From contig NZ_WSTC01000011.1 in the NCBI RefSeq assembly GCF_009789195.1, positions 1-64,000 on the forward strand: 64,000 bases of DNA, in the 5' to 3' direction. The translations under genes and the position numbers were made by a program. Below the pieces are notes generated by a model that ran no database searches, had not been told where the DNA came from, and saw only the letters and a program-made list of their open reading frames with translations. Origin of the DNA: Paenibacillus sp. MMS18-CY102 (GTDB lineage: Bacteria; Bacillota; Bacilli; Paenibacillales; Paenibacillaceae). Each line of letters opens with the position of its first letter. Position 1 is the stretch's first letter. Of the stretch, positions 43,286 through 52,599 are shown piece by piece.

Positions 43286-44614
43286 ATGCGGGCAGTGGAC
43301 TTGATTCATAAGAAACGCAATGGGGAACAGCTGACGTTCTCTGAAATTGAATTTTTAATAAAAGGCTATTGCCAAGGCGAGATACCGGATTATCAAATGT
43401 CCGCCTGGTCAATGGCTGTTTTTTTTAGAGGGATGACAAAGAAAGAAACGGCTGACCTGACGATGGTGATGGCGCATTCTGGAGATACAGTTGACCTGAG
43501 CGCGATTCACGGGCTGACAGCGGACAAGCATAGCACAGGCGGCGTGGGCGATAAAACAACATTGATCATTGCTCCTCTTGTCGCAGCAATTGGCGTGCCA
43601 GTGGCTAAAATGTCCGGCAGAGGGCTTGGACATACCGGCGGAACGATCGATAAGCTTGAGGCAATTGCGGGTTTCCAAACCGAGCTTGCGCGCGACGATT
43701 TTTTTGCCCAAGTGAATGATATAGGCTTGGCTGTTATTGGCCAATCTGGCAATTTAACGCCTGCGGACAAGAAGCTATATGCATTGCGGGATGTGACCGC
43801 TACGGTCGAATCCATTCCGCTTATCGCGAGCTCCGTCATGAGCAAGAAGATTGCGGCGGGAGCCGACGCGATCGTGTTGGATGTGAAGGCGGGAAGCGGA
43901 GCGTTCATGAAGTCGCTTGAAGATGCAGAGGAGTTAGCGCGTGCGATGGTCGACATTGGTACCGAAATCGGCCGGCGTACGGCAGCTGTTATTAGCGATA
44001 TGGACCAACCGCTTGGGTTTGCAATCGGCAATGCGTTAGAAGTGGCGGAAGCTATCGCTACATTAAAGGGGCAAGGGCCCCGTGATTTGGAACAGCTTTG
44101 CCTGGCGCTCGCTGCCCATATGGCAGTGTTGACAGGGCGGACCCAGTCGATTGAAGAGGCTGAAGCCTTATTGCGCGAAGCGCTTCGATCTGGTGCAGCG
44201 CTAGCCAAGTTCCGTGAACTCGTCGTTGCGCAAGGCGGAGATCCTACGATGGTGGACGAGCCAGAGCGCCTGCCCGCAGCTTCGGCATTTATCGAGGTGA
44301 AGGCGGGTTCAAGCGGCTGGGTGTCGGGCATTCAAGCAGAGCAGCTTGGGCTTGCCGCGATGAAGCTTGGAGCGGGCCGTGCAACTAAAGATACCACCAT
44401 TGACTATGCCGTCGGTATTACGCTGCGCAAGAAAGTGGGAGACGCCGTGTCGGCGGGGGAAACGCTTGCGGTGCTGCACACGCATCAGGGGCATGAAGGG
44501 CTGGATTCTATTATTAATGAAACGGCTGCTGCGTTCACGATTGGACTAGAACAGCCACTGCTTAAGCCGCTGCTGCTATCCATTGTGACGGCGGACGAGA
44601 CGATTCGGCTATAG
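43286..44614 (+). CDS. pdp: Pyrimidine-nucleoside phosphorylase
   Basis: A 442-residue enzyme that phosphorolyses uridine and thymidine. Signature [20 protein letters not shown] (about 110-129) and [15 protein letters not shown]-like [14 protein letters not shown] (about 79-92) are clear, with KAGSGAFMK in the centre and a C-terminal alpha/beta domain. The N-terminus [27 protein letters not shown] is family-typical. It probably shares a transcript with the spo0E-like gene, and works with deoB. A terminator follows. Confidence 0.95.
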   Translation: MRAVDLIHKKRNGEQLTFSEIEFLIKGYCQGEIPDYQMSAWSMAVFFRGMTKKETADLTMVMAHSGDTVDLSAIHGLTADKHSTGGVGDKTTLIIAPLVAAIGVPVAKMSGRGLGHTGGTIDKLEAIAGFQTELARDDFFAQVNDIGLAVIGQSGNLTPADKKLYALRDVTATVESIPLIASSVMSKKIAAGADAIVLDVKAGSGAFMKSLEDAEELARAMVDIGTEIGRRTAAVISDMDQPLGFAIGNALEVAEAIATLKGQGPRDLEQLCLALAAHMAVLTGRTQSIEEAEALLREALRSGAALAKFRELVVAQGGDPTMVDEPERLPAASAFIEVKAGSSGWVSGIQAEQLGLAAMKLGAGRATKDTTIDYAVGITLRKKVGDAVSAGETLAVLHTHQGHEGLDSIINETAAAFTIGLEQPLLKPLLLSIVTADETIRL

Positions 44615-44656
44615 GGTAGAACGAATTTTTAAATAAAGTTAGCAATACGGCGTTTC

Positions 44657-44705
44657 AAGGGGTGTCTCATTAGCCATAAAGGCTATAGGGGCAGCCCTCT
44701 TTTTG
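44657..44705 (+). terminator. Terminator after pdp
   Basis: AAGGGGTGTCTCATTAGCC pairs with GGCTATAGGGGCAGCCCT around ATAAA and ends CTTTTTG. It separates pdp from dacF. The rest of the 252-bp gap holds a possible forespore promoter (GAATA at 44729 and CATAATG at 44752) that I regard as weak. Confidence 0.7.
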
Positions 44706-44866
44706 TATGCTGACTTTTTTGAAAAATGGAATATATTTCTGAGCGCCTGTCCATAATGAAGAGGAAAAAGCTGGCCGCCGTCTGTTTCGTGATCGAACGA
44801 TAGGATCTCACATCGTATTGCCGCGGGCAGAGGGCTGGGCCGCATCATGCTCAGGAGGGATTGTTC

Positions 44867-46063
44867 TTGTTGAAATCAATCTGTACGAAACTAATCGCCT
44901 GTACTCTGGCGCTTGCGCTTGTTGTTCCTGCTGCCGTAGCAGCCGCAGAGGAAACTGCAGCACCAAAGCAATCCGCTGCAGCACCATCTGTCGATTTGGC
45001 GCCGTCTTCCCGCTCAGCAGTATTGATGGATGCGGATAGCGGAACCGTTATTTTTGACAAAAACAGCCATGATCGGCTGCCGCCAGCCAGCATTACGAAA
45101 ATCATGACGATGCTGCTTATTATGGAGGCGCTTGATGACGGACGGCTGAAGCTCACAGATAAAGTTTCCGCCAGCGAATATGCATCGTCTATGGGCGGCT
45201 CCCAAATCTTCCTCGAGCCAGGCGAAGAGATGTCAGTCGATGAGATGATTAAAGGCATTGCGCTGGCTTCAGGCAATGATGCTTCAGTTGCAATGGCAGA
45301 GAAAATCGGAGGCTCGGAAGCGGAGTTCGTCAAGATGATGAACGATAAGGCGCAGCAGCTTGGCATGAGGGATACGCATTTTGCCAACTGTAACGGTTTG
45401 CCGGTAGCGGACCATTATTCGTCAGCCCATGATATTGCGGTTATGTCAAGAGAGCTGCTCAAGCATACGCAAATTACGAAATATACGGGCATGTACCAGG
45501 ACTACTTGCGCAAAACGTCGGAGAAGCCGTTCTGGCTCGTGAACACCAACAAGCTCGTTCGCTTCTACACAGGCGCAGACGGCCTGAAAACTGGCTTCAC
45601 GAATGAAGCGAAATTCTGTCTCTCAGCTACAGCGCGCAGGGACGGGCTGCGTGTGATTGCCGTCGTTATGGGCGAACCGAATACGAAGACGCGCAACGCA
45701 GAAGTGTCGTCGATGCTTGACTACTCGTTCGCACAATATTCCAACTACTCGATCTTCAAGCAAGGCGATGCCATTGGCAAAGTGAAAATCGAGAAGGGCG
45801 CCGTTCCCGAATTGGAGTTGAAAGCAACCCATCCGTATAGCGTGCTTATGCGCAAAGGCGCGTCCAAAGACAATATTCGTTATGAGCTGAAGCTGAACAA
45901 CGCGTTGAAAGCGCCAATTAAGATTGGCGATCCGATCGGGCGCATCGTTGTTTACCAAGGCGAGCAGCAGTTGTCAGAGTTTGAGGTGCAAGCTCCTGTA
46001 TCTGTAGCCAAAGCGGGCTGGTGGACGATGTTCAAGCGTACTTGCGGCGGATTGTTCGGCTAG
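44867..46063 (+). CDS. dacF: D-alanyl-D-alanine carboxypeptidase DacF
   Basis: A roughly 398-residue penicillin-binding protein (S11) that trims peptide side chains of spore peptidoglycan. It has a signal peptide (about 5-28, CTLALALVVPAAVAAA), the active-site ASITKIM (SxxK, near residue 75), SGN in LASGNDASVAM (about 130), KTG in DGLKTGFTNE (about 245) and a C-terminal PBP5 domain. Start is one of the TTG codons 44861, 44867 or 44870 after AGGAGGGA; 44867 has the best spacing. Position before spoIIAA is as in Bacillus. Confidence 0.93.
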   Translation: MLKSICTKLIACTLALALVVPAAVAAAEETAAPKQSAAAPSVDLAPSSRSAVLMDADSGTVIFDKNSHDRLPPASITKIMTMLLIMEALDDGRLKLTDKVSASEYASSMGGSQIFLEPGEEMSVDEMIKGIALASGNDASVAMAEKIGGSEAEFVKMMNDKAQQLGMRDTHFANCNGLPVADHYSSAHDIAVMSRELLKHTQITKYTGMYQDYLRKTSEKPFWLVNTNKLVRFYTGADGLKTGFTNEAKFCLSATARRDGLRVIAVVMGEPNTKTRNAEVSSMLDYSFAQYSNYSIFKQGDAIGKVKIEKGAVPELELKATHPYSVLMRKGASKDNIRYELKLNNALKAPIKIGDPIGRIVVYQGEQQLSEFEVQAPVSVAKAGWWTMFKRTCGGLFG

Positions 46064-46131
46064 GGCTAGGCACGCCCAGTGTAAGCGTTTTTTGTCGGCT
46101 CATAGCGCTAGGGTTCTAGTTTTGTCGTGAG

Positions 46132-46161
46132 GCAGGAATGGCAGGGACTGGCGGAGAATTC
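46132..46161 (+). promoter_or_regulatory. Sigma-H promoter of the spoIIA operon
   Basis: GCAGGAATG (46132-46140), 12 bp, GGAGAATTC (46153-46161): both elements fit the sigma-H consensus with one mismatch each. Upstream, TTTTGTCGTG (46120) and TTTTTTGTCGGC (46088) look like degenerate 0A boxes. This is the arrangement known for B. subtilis spoIIA, and the start would lie about 25 bp before spoIIAA. Confidence 0.75.
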
Positions 46162-46192
46162 CATGTTCATAACGGGGAGGAGTGAACAGGAA

Positions 46193-46546
46193 ATGAGTCT
46201 TCAAGTGGAGTTGGAGCATCGGCGCAACGTGTTGATCGTAAGGCTCAAAGGGGAGCTTGATCACCATTCAGCTGATGTTGTCCGTTACAAAATGGAAGAT
46301 TCCATTATGAACGGCAATGTCGATCATGTGGTGCTCAGTTTAAAAGAATTGCTCTTCATGGACAGCTCCGGTCTCGGTGTCATCCTCGGCCGATATAAGC
46401 AGTTGAAAGCCAAGGGCGGCAAAATGGCAGTCTGTGATGTCAATAAGAGCGTGTACCGTTTGCTGGAGCTGTCAGGTTTGTTCAAGATTTTGGCGATTCA
46501 CGATAATGAGCGGAGTGCGCTCACGAGTCTGGAGGTCGTATCATGA
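46193..46546 (+). CDS. spoIIAA: Anti-sigma-F factor antagonist SpoIIAA
   Basis: A 117-residue STAS-domain protein that frees sigma-F from SpoIIAB in the forespore. The phosphorylation site is Ser 58 in [10 protein letters not shown], at the same number as in B. subtilis. [14 protein letters not shown] near the N-terminus is typical. ATG 46193 follows GGGGAGGAGTG; the frame is open back to 46127 but that part lies across the sigma-H promoter. It overlaps spoIIAB by 4 bases (ATGA). Confidence 0.97.
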   Translation: MSLQVELEHRRNVLIVRLKGELDHHSADVVRYKMEDSIMNGNVDHVVLSLKELLFMDSSGLGVILGRYKQLKAKGGKMAVCDVNKSVYRLLELSGLFKILAIHDNERSALTSLEVVS

Positions 46547-46998
46547 ATGAGACGAACGTTGCCAATTCGATGAACCTGACATTCTCCGCGCGCAGCGAGA
46601 ATGAGGCGTTTGCCCGCATTACAGTTGCAGCTTTCATCTCGCAGCTTGATCCGACCATGGAGGAGCTTAATGATTTGAAAACAGTCGTCTCCGAAGCGGT
46701 GACGAATGCGATCATTCATGGCTACGACAGCGATCCGCTTAAATTCGTAAAGATTGAAGCTTCAATTGAGAAAGAGACGATTCATTTGGTAATTAGTGAC
46801 GAGGGCAACGGCATCGAGGATCTCGAGCTTGCCCGCCAGCCGTTGTATACATCCAAGCCGGAGCTTGAGCGCTCGGGCATGGGATTTACGATTATGGAAA
46901 ATTTCATGGACCATTTTGAAGTAACGAGCGAATCCGGCCGGGGCACGCGCATCGCTATGACCAAGCGGATTGAATCGAAAAAAGCGCTTTTTAATTAA
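46543..46998 (+). CDS. spoIIAB: Anti-sigma-F factor and kinase SpoIIAB
   Basis: A 151-residue GHKL-type kinase that binds sigma-F and phosphorylates SpoIIAA. ATP-site boxes are seen: N box [17 protein letters not shown] (about 45-61), G1 [12 protein letters not shown] (about 83-94) and G2 [14 protein letters not shown] (about 107-120). Translationally coupled to spoIIAA and 20 bp before sigF. Length is normal (146 in B. subtilis). Confidence 0.97.
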   Translation: MNETNVANSMNLTFSARSENEAFARITVAAFISQLDPTMEELNDLKTVVSEAVTNAIIHGYDSDPLKFVKIEASIEKETIHLVISDEGNGIEDLELARQPLYTSKPELERSGMGFTIMENFMDHFEVTSESGRGTRIAMTKRIESKKALFN

Positions 46999-47018
46999 GC
47001 GCATAGGGGTTGGACCTC

Positions 47019-47774
47019 ATGGATGTCGATTTGAAGCAAACGGCACAGCCGTATTTGGAAGACGCAGAAGTGAAGCGTCTGATCGCCTTGAGCCAATCCG
47101 GCGACAACGTGTCGCGCGATACGCTCGTGCATTGCAACATCCGGCTCGTATGGTCGGTCGTGCAACGGTTTATGAACCGGGGGTACGAACCTGAGGATCT
47201 GTTCCAGATCGGCTGTATTGGGCTTCTGAAATCAGTCGATAAGTTCGATCTATCCTACGACGTCAAATTTTCAACCTATGCGGTTCCGATGATTATCGGG
47301 GAAATCCAGCGGTTTCTTCGGGATGACGGCACGCTCAAGGTGAGCCGTTCACTCAAGGAAACGGCGAACAAGGTCCGCAAGATGAAGGACGAGCTGTCCA
47401 AGACGCTTGGGCGGCTGCCGACGATTACGGAAGTGGCAGAGGGGCTCGGCATTACGCCAGAGGATGTCGTTTTTGCACAGGAAGCGAATAAGCCTCCAAC
47501 GTCCATTCACGAGACGGTGTTCGAAAATGATGGCGATCCGATTACCCTCATGGACCAGATCGCCGATGATTCCCAGGAACGATGGTTCGATAAGCTTGCG
47601 CTGGCCGAAGCGATTGAAGGGCTTGCGGAGCGGGAGCGATTAATCGTTTACCTGCGCTATTATCGGGACCAGACACAGTCTGAAGTGGCAAGCCGGCTCG
47701 GCATTTCCCAAGTGCAGGTATCGCGGCTCGAGAAAAAAATATTGCAATTGATCAAAGACCAAATCGCCCAATAA
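47019..47774 (+). CDS. sigF: RNA polymerase sigma factor sigma-F
   Basis: A 251-residue sigma-70 family factor, first forespore-specific sigma. Region 2 includes FMNRGYEPEDLFQIGCIGLL and YAVPMIIGEIQRFLRDDG; region 4 has the HTH TQSEVASRLGISQVQVSRLE near 220-240. ATG 47019 is 9 bases after AGGGGT; a TTG at 47010 is in frame. Held inactive by SpoIIAB encoded before it. The sequence could resemble sigma-G, but the operon settles it as sigma-F. Confidence 0.97.
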   Translation: MDVDLKQTAQPYLEDAEVKRLIALSQSGDNVSRDTLVHCNIRLVWSVVQRFMNRGYEPEDLFQIGCIGLLKSVDKFDLSYDVKFSTYAVPMIIGEIQRFLRDDGTLKVSRSLKETANKVRKMKDELSKTLGRLPTITEVAEGLGITPEDVVFAQEANKPPTSIHETVFENDGDPITLMDQIADDSQERWFDKLALAEAIEGLAERERLIVYLRYYRDQTQSEVASRLGISQVQVSRLEKKILQLIKDQIAQ

Positions 47775-47795
47775 ACGGCGATTTGGTTTTTTTAT
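47758..47795 (+). terminator. Terminator after sigF
   Basis: CCAAATCGCC, covering the last sigF codons, pairs with GGCGATTTGG and is followed by TTTTTTT. It ends the spoIIA operon, so spoVAA probably has its own promoter; a CATACTA at 47808 resembles a sigma-G -10 but no -35 was found. Confidence 0.85.
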
Positions 47796-47859
47796 TGGCT
47801 GCTCAGCCATACTAACCAAGAACCTGAACAGCCACTCGCGGATATGGAGGGGATGCGGC

Positions 47860-48525
47860 TTGAATAATGATAAGTCAGCACCGTCGGTGCTCTATATGCG
47901 GCTAAGAAAACGAGTCTATTTGAAAGCGGAGGAGGCGGTCACCCTTGGTCAAGCTGCTCGGCTGCTTGCGGATGATGAGCTGGAGCCTGAGCTGTCTTCC
48001 CTTGTGCTCTACAAACATATAACGGCTGACGGCAACCGGGTTGTGATCGATTTGCTGCAAATTATTCGGGTCATCCGCACTAGGTTCCCAGCGCTTGCAA
48101 TCGAAACCTACGGCGACCCGCAGGTGCTGCTAATGGTAGGCGAGAGGGTTGAGAAGCCGCGGATTGCTGTACTGCTTGGCGCATGGCTGCTTCTCTTTTT
48201 CGGAGCTGGCCTTGCGATTATGAACTTTCATACGGATGTCAGCATGAAGGAAGTGCATCAGCGCATTGCTGAGCTGGTGACGGGCAAGAAGGTTGAGCAC
48301 CCGTTATGGTTTCAGATCCCATACTCGGCCGGCATTGGGCTGGGAATGCTGCTCTTCTTTAACCATCTATTCAAGAAACGGTTTAACGAAGAGCCGAATC
48401 CGCTTGAGGTCGAGCTGTATTTGTACCAGGAGAATGTGAATGCCTATGTCGTAGCAGATGAAATGCGCAAAAAACAAGGAAACGCACAGCATGCTTCACC
48501 TACAGCAGGTGATTCAAGTGGGTGA
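47860..48525 (+). CDS. spoVAA: Stage V sporulation protein AA
   Basis: A 221-residue SpoVAA protein, part of the forespore membrane system for dipicolinic acid uptake. The soluble N-terminal half (about 1-100, LYMRLRKRVYLKAEEAVTLGQAARL) is followed by two membrane helices (about 108-126 and 150-168). The N-terminal domain is typical of SpoVAA. Start TTG 47860 follows ATGGAGGGG. The C-terminus overlaps spoVAB by 35 bp. Confidence 0.92.
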   Translation: MNNDKSAPSVLYMRLRKRVYLKAEEAVTLGQAARLLADDELEPELSSLVLYKHITADGNRVVIDLLQIIRVIRTRFPALAIETYGDPQVLLMVGERVEKPRIAVLLGAWLLLFFGAGLAIMNFHTDVSMKEVHQRIAELVTGKKVEHPLWFQIPYSAGIGLGMLLFFNHLFKKRFNEEPNPLEVELYLYQENVNAYVVADEMRKKQGNAQHASPTAGDSSG

Positions 48526-48946
48526 CATCGCGCGTGCCCTTTTTGTTGCATTGCTTGGGCTGGGCGGCGGGTTAGCGGTCGGTTCTGGGCTCGTGTCGCT
48601 GCTTATTATTTTGGATTTAATTCCAAGGCTAGCGCAGCTAGGAAATGCGTATCGACACTCCGTATGGTTCGAAACAGCCGTTATCGCAGGCGCGCTCTAT
48701 TGGACATTTGCAGATTTTATGGACTGGTCGCTGCATTGGCAATTGCCGGTTGCCCTGCCAGTGGCGGGGCTATTCGATGGATTGTTTGTCGGCATGCTGG
48801 CAGCGGCATTGACCGAGGTCATGAACGTGCTTCCTATTTTGGCCAAACGAATCGGGCTTGCGCGGCATATTACAGCGCTTGTGCTGGCAATGGTGTTAGG
48901 AAAAACGGCTGGATCATTGTTCGATTGGCTGTATTACCAATGGTAA
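48491..48946 (+). CDS. spoVAB: Stage V sporulation protein AB
   Basis: A 151-residue membrane protein with about four helices, matching SpoVAB. LFVALLGLGGGLAVGSGLVSLL opens the first helix in two halves, and LPVAGLFDGLFVGMLAAALTEV-like segments follow, ending with LVLAMVLGKTAGSLFDWLYY. I chose ATG 48491 (AAGGAA upstream); it lies within the end of spoVAA. Unusually, spoVAF and not spoVAC follows, 27 bp on. Confidence 0.9.
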   Translation: MLHLQQVIQVGDIARALFVALLGLGGGLAVGSGLVSLLIILDLIPRLAQLGNAYRHSVWFETAVIAGALYWTFADFMDWSLHWQLPVALPVAGLFDGLFVGMLAAALTEVMNVLPILAKRIGLARHITALVLAMVLGKTAGSLFDWLYYQW

Positions 48947-48973
48947 TTGGAAATGGATAAGGAGGAGAAGCCA

Positions 48974-51010
48974 ATGCGCAATCGAGATAATAAGCAATCG
49001 GATGGAGAATCGTCATTTATCATTCCAGAGGCACTGCAAATGCTCGGGGATATGCAGCTTGAAGATGAGGAAGAGGACGAGCTGCTGTTAAAGCCGGACA
49101 AGAACAGCCATGAGGAGACGCATGCGACGAAGGCGGGTAAGCAAATTCTGCCTGATTATCAAGAAAGCGATGAAGGCGACTGGTCGGAGGTGCTGCTGGA
49201 TATGCCGGATTTCGATGAAGCAGATCGCGGCCATTCACCTAAAGCTAACAAGGAAAAGAAGCCAAGAGAGCATGGCTCAAGCAAAGAACAAGATTCGCTT
49301 CATGTCGAGCTGTTATCGCTGCTGAAGGACGATAAGCGGTTGCGCGAATTAATCTCGGCTGAGCTTGTGTCACGAGTGCCGTCCGGTTCAGCTAATCAGG
49401 AGGTTGCTGGCGAGCAAACGGGACAGCAGGGGGGGCGACAAGCCGAGCAACAAGCGGGGCAACAGGAAGCCCGCGGGCAAGCTGCGCAGGATGAATCGCC
49501 AAAGGCGCAATCAGGCCAGAACGGCGACAAGAAGGATGAGCATAAGGAAATTAGGCCAATCCCAGCTCAGATGGACCAGTTTCTAAAGAAGCTGGAGGAT
49601 GAAGCCGGGTACAAAACAAGCTTCGACATCGTCGTTCGGGAAATGACGCTCGGCGGCAAACGGATCGCTTGCTTCTTTATGAATGGTCTCGCCAAAGATA
49701 CCGTATTAACGGATGTGCTAACTCGCCTCACTTATTTGCAGCAAGACACAATCGATGCGCATGCCCTGCATGCTTTCATGGATCTGTACGTTCCAGCCGT
49801 TCAGGTGAAGCCCGTGGAAGACTGGACGGAGATGCTGATTGAAGTGCTTGCTGGAGCGACTGCATTTCATATTGAAGGCGAGAGCTCAACACTTATTATC
49901 GATGCCAAAAACTTCCCCGCTCGCGGGCCGGACGAGCCCTCGCTTGAACGGGTCGTTCGCGGTGCGCGCGATGGTTTTGTGGAGACGCTTATGGTTAACG
50001 TTTCCCTCGTGCGCCGGCGGCTGCGCGATCCCCAACTGCGATATGAGATCGTAAGAGTCGGTGAGCGGACACAGACGGACGTCTGCATCGCTTATATTGA
50101 TGATATCGCCGATACGGAGCTTGTTGAGTCGATTCGGGATAAAATCAAGCAGGTCAAGCTCGACGGCCTTCCGCTTGCGGATAAACAGCTGGAAGAAGCG
50201 ACAGTGAAGCGGGGATGGAATCCCTATCCGCTGGTGCGGTACTCCGAACGCCCCGACGTCGTAGCCGCACATTTGCTTGAAGGCAGTGTCTGCGTTTTTG
50301 TTGATACATCGCCGAGCGTCATGCTTTTGCCGACAACCTTTTTCGACCTTATTCAGCATGCGGAAGAAAATAGGCAAACGCCGTTTATCGGCACATACTT
50401 GCGATGGGTGCGCTTCATTGGCATCATGGCCTCGCTGTTTTTGCTGCCGGTCTGGTTCTTGTTCGTGCTACAGCCGGACCTGAAGCCGGTATCGCTTGAT
50501 TTTATTGGCCCAACGAAAACGGGCAAAATTCCGATGGTCGTCCAGTTTCTGATCGCCGAGCTTGGGGTCGACTTGCTGCGCATGGCATCCGTCCACACGC
50601 CTACACCGCTTGCGACGGCGATGTCGCTCATTGCGGCCATTTTGATCGGCGATATTGCGGTTTCAACAGGGTTGTTCATTAATGAGGTCATTCTGTACAT
50701 GGCGGTTGCCGCGATCGGCATGTTTGCTACGCCGAGCTATGAGCTGGGCCTTGCGAACCGTATCGTCAGGCTGCTGCTGATCGTATCGGTAGCCGTGTTC
50801 AAGGTGCCGGGATTTGTGGTCGCAACGACGGTTGTCCTCGTACTGCTGGTCATGCAGCGTTCGTTTAATCGTCCGTACATGTGGCCGTTTATCCCATTTG
50901 ATTTTAAAGCGATGATGAGCATCATCGTTCGGGTGCCAGTCCTTCATAACCGGACAAGACCGAACCTGCTTCGCCCGAAACAGCGCGATAAAATGCCTCG
51001 AACCGATTGA
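48974..51010 (+). CDS. spoVAF: Stage V sporulation protein AF (GerA-type membrane protein)
   Basis: A 678-residue member of the GerA/SpoVAF family of spore membrane proteins. The family domain starts near residue 205 (YKTSFDIVVREMTLGGKRI) and includes FVDTSPSVMLLPTTFFDLIQ, LRWVRFIGIMASLFLLPVWF and further helices to the end. The first 200 residues are an acidic, Gln/Gly-rich low-complexity extension (repeats like GEQTGQQGGRQAEQQAGQQ); the B. subtilis protein has about 490 residues and lacks it. ATG 48974 follows AAGGAGGAG. spoVAC, AD and AE, which separate AB and AF in B. subtilis, are absent here. Confidence 0.88.
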   Translation: MRNRDNKQSDGESSFIIPEALQMLGDMQLEDEEEDELLLKPDKNSHEETHATKAGKQILPDYQESDEGDWSEVLLDMPDFDEADRGHSPKANKEKKPREHGSSKEQDSLHVELLSLLKDDKRLRELISAELVSRVPSGSANQEVAGEQTGQQGGRQAEQQAGQQEARGQAAQDESPKAQSGQNGDKKDEHKEIRPIPAQMDQFLKKLEDEAGYKTSFDIVVREMTLGGKRIACFFMNGLAKDTVLTDVLTRLTYLQQDTIDAHALHAFMDLYVPAVQVKPVEDWTEMLIEVLAGATAFHIEGESSTLIIDAKNFPARGPDEPSLERVVRGARDGFVETLMVNVSLVRRRLRDPQLRYEIVRVGERTQTDVCIAYIDDIADTELVESIRDKIKQVKLDGLPLADKQLEEATVKRGWNPYPLVRYSERPDVVAAHLLEGSVCVFVDTSPSVMLLPTTFFDLIQHAEENRQTPFIGTYLRWVRFIGIMASLFLLPVWFLFVLQPDLKPVSLDFIGPTKTGKIPMVVQFLIAELGVDLLRMASVHTPTPLATAMSLIAAILIGDIAVSTGLFINEVILYMAVAAIGMFATPSYELGLANRIVRLLLIVSVAVFKVPGFVVATTVVLVLLVMQRSFNRPYMWPFIPFDFKAMMSIIVRVPVLHNRTRPNLLRPKQRDKMPRTD

Positions 51011-51020
51011 AAAAGAACAT

Positions 51021-51053
51021 GCCGGACAGTCTTTAAGGGCTGTCCGGTTTTTT
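51021..51053 (+). terminator. Terminator after spoVAF
   Basis: GCCGGACAGTC and GGGCTGTCCGG form a tight stem followed by TTTTTT. Confidence 0.85.
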
Positions 51054-51201
51054 GATATTGGGCGGCGTTCCAAAAAAAGTGCAAACGAAATGAGTAAAAA
51101 TACATTTCTCCCTAGGTGCGATTACGGTATACTGATGACATTGGGTACAAATGAAACTGGTATTCCTATCATCTTACTTATTATCGGAGGGGTTTATTTT
51201 A

Positions 51202-52533
51202 ATGTCCACTTACTTACACGGAACGAGTCAAATTAATAATAAAGGCCATCTTGAAATTGGTGGCTGCGATTTAACAGATTTGGCAAAAGAGTACGGAACG
51301 CCGCTATACATCGTCGACGAGGCGTTCGTACGCCAACGTGCACGCGAATTCGTAGAGGCTTTCCGCGCTACTGGCCTCAAGTTCCAAGTTGCATACGCAA
51401 GCAAAGCGTTCAGCGTTATGGCAATGTGCGCAATTGCGGAGCAAGAAGACCTGTCGCTTGATGTCGTTTCTGACGGCGAGTTGTACACGGCATTGCAAGC
51501 AGGTTTCCCGGTTGAACGCATCCACTTCCACGGCAACAACAAAACGCCTGAAGAGATCAACATGGCGATTGACGCTGGCATCGGCTGCTTCGTCGTTGAC
51601 AACTTTATTGAAATGTCTTTGCTGAACGCACTGGCTGCGGACAAAGGCAAAACGGTTAACGTATTGCTCCGCATTACGCCAGGCGTAGAAGCACACACGC
51701 ATGACTTCATCTCGACAGGCCAACAAGACTCGAAGTTCGGTTTCGACCTGGGCAACGGAACAGCGTTCCGTGCAATCGAAGAAACGCTGAAGCTTGGCAA
51801 CCTGAACCTGCTCGGCGTCCATTCCCATATCGGTTCGCAAATTTTCGAGGTTGACGGATTCGGCATGGCTGTCGATAAAGTGGCAAAATTCGCGGTTAAA
51901 GTGCGCGATGAGCTCGGCAAAACGTTCTCGGTAATTAACGTAGGCGGCGGCTTTGGCATCCGTTATGTTGAAGGCGATTCGCCGCTTCCGCTCTCCACTT
52001 ATGTTAACGCGATTGCAGATGCGATCATTTCCAACTTCACAGCTGCTAGCTACCCGACGCCTGAGATCTGGATCGAGCCAGGCCGCAGCATGGTCGGCGA
52101 TGCGGGCACGACGCTGTACACGATCGGTACGCACAAAGAAATTCCAGGCGTACGCAAATATATTGCAGTAGACGGCGGCATGACTGATAACCCGCGTCCA
52201 GCGCTGTATGGCTCGAAGTACGAAGCGGTATTGGCTAACCGTGCTAACGATGCGAACGCAGAGACCGTAACTGTAGCAGGCAAAGCATGCGAAAGCGGCG
52301 ATATGCTCATCTGGGATCTGGAGCTTCCGAAATCCGAGAGCGGCGACCTGCTTGCTGTATTCTGCACAGGAGCGTATAATTACGCAATGGCGAGCAACTA
52401 TAACCGGATTCGCCGTCCGGCTGTTGTGTTTGTCAAAGACGGCGAAGCTTCGCTGGTCGTTAAACGTGAAACGCTTGAAGACATCGTCGTTAACGACGTC
52501 CTTCCGCAACGTCTGCGCAAGGCGACCGTATAA
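51202..52533 (+). CDS. lysA: Diaminopimelate decarboxylase
   Basis: A 443-residue PLP enzyme making lysine from meso-diaminopimelate. PLP-lysine motif FQVAYASKAFSVMAM (Lys near residue 64) and LLRITPGVEAHTHDFISTGQ, HSHIGSQIFEVDGF, VNVGGGFGIRY and WIEPGRSMVGDAGTTLY are all present; the Cys motif GKACESGDML lies near 355. ATG 51202 follows TCGGAGGGG; an in-frame ATG at 51151 lacks a site. lysA follows spoVAF also in B. subtilis. A TATACT at 51128 may be its -10, but no clear -35 was seen. Confidence 0.96.
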   Translation: MSTYLHGTSQINNKGHLEIGGCDLTDLAKEYGTPLYIVDEAFVRQRAREFVEAFRATGLKFQVAYASKAFSVMAMCAIAEQEDLSLDVVSDGELYTALQAGFPVERIHFHGNNKTPEEINMAIDAGIGCFVVDNFIEMSLLNALAADKGKTVNVLLRITPGVEAHTHDFISTGQQDSKFGFDLGNGTAFRAIEETLKLGNLNLLGVHSHIGSQIFEVDGFGMAVDKVAKFAVKVRDELGKTFSVINVGGGFGIRYVEGDSPLPLSTYVNAIADAIISNFTAASYPTPEIWIEPGRSMVGDAGTTLYTIGTHKEIPGVRKYIAVDGGMTDNPRPALYGSKYEAVLANRANDANAETVTVAGKACESGDMLIWDLELPKSESGDLLAVFCTGAYNYAMASNYNRIRRPAVVFVKDGEASLVVKRETLEDIVVNDVLPQRLRKATV

Positions 52534-52599
52534 CAAAATCGTTTACCGCCATTGATGGCTTAATGCCCGACATTTAGATGAACTAGGAGTTGAACGATA

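Noticed and set aside
47785-47814. CATACTA resembling a sigma-G -10 before spoVAA
   Set aside because: No acceptable -35 (TGAATA or GCATA) lies 17-18 bp upstream; the sequence there is the T-run of the sigF terminator.
51304-52536. Antisense open frame of 410 codons opposite lysA
   Set aside because: The lysA frame carries every family motif; the antisense product is Cys/Arg/His-rich with no domain and no ribosome site.
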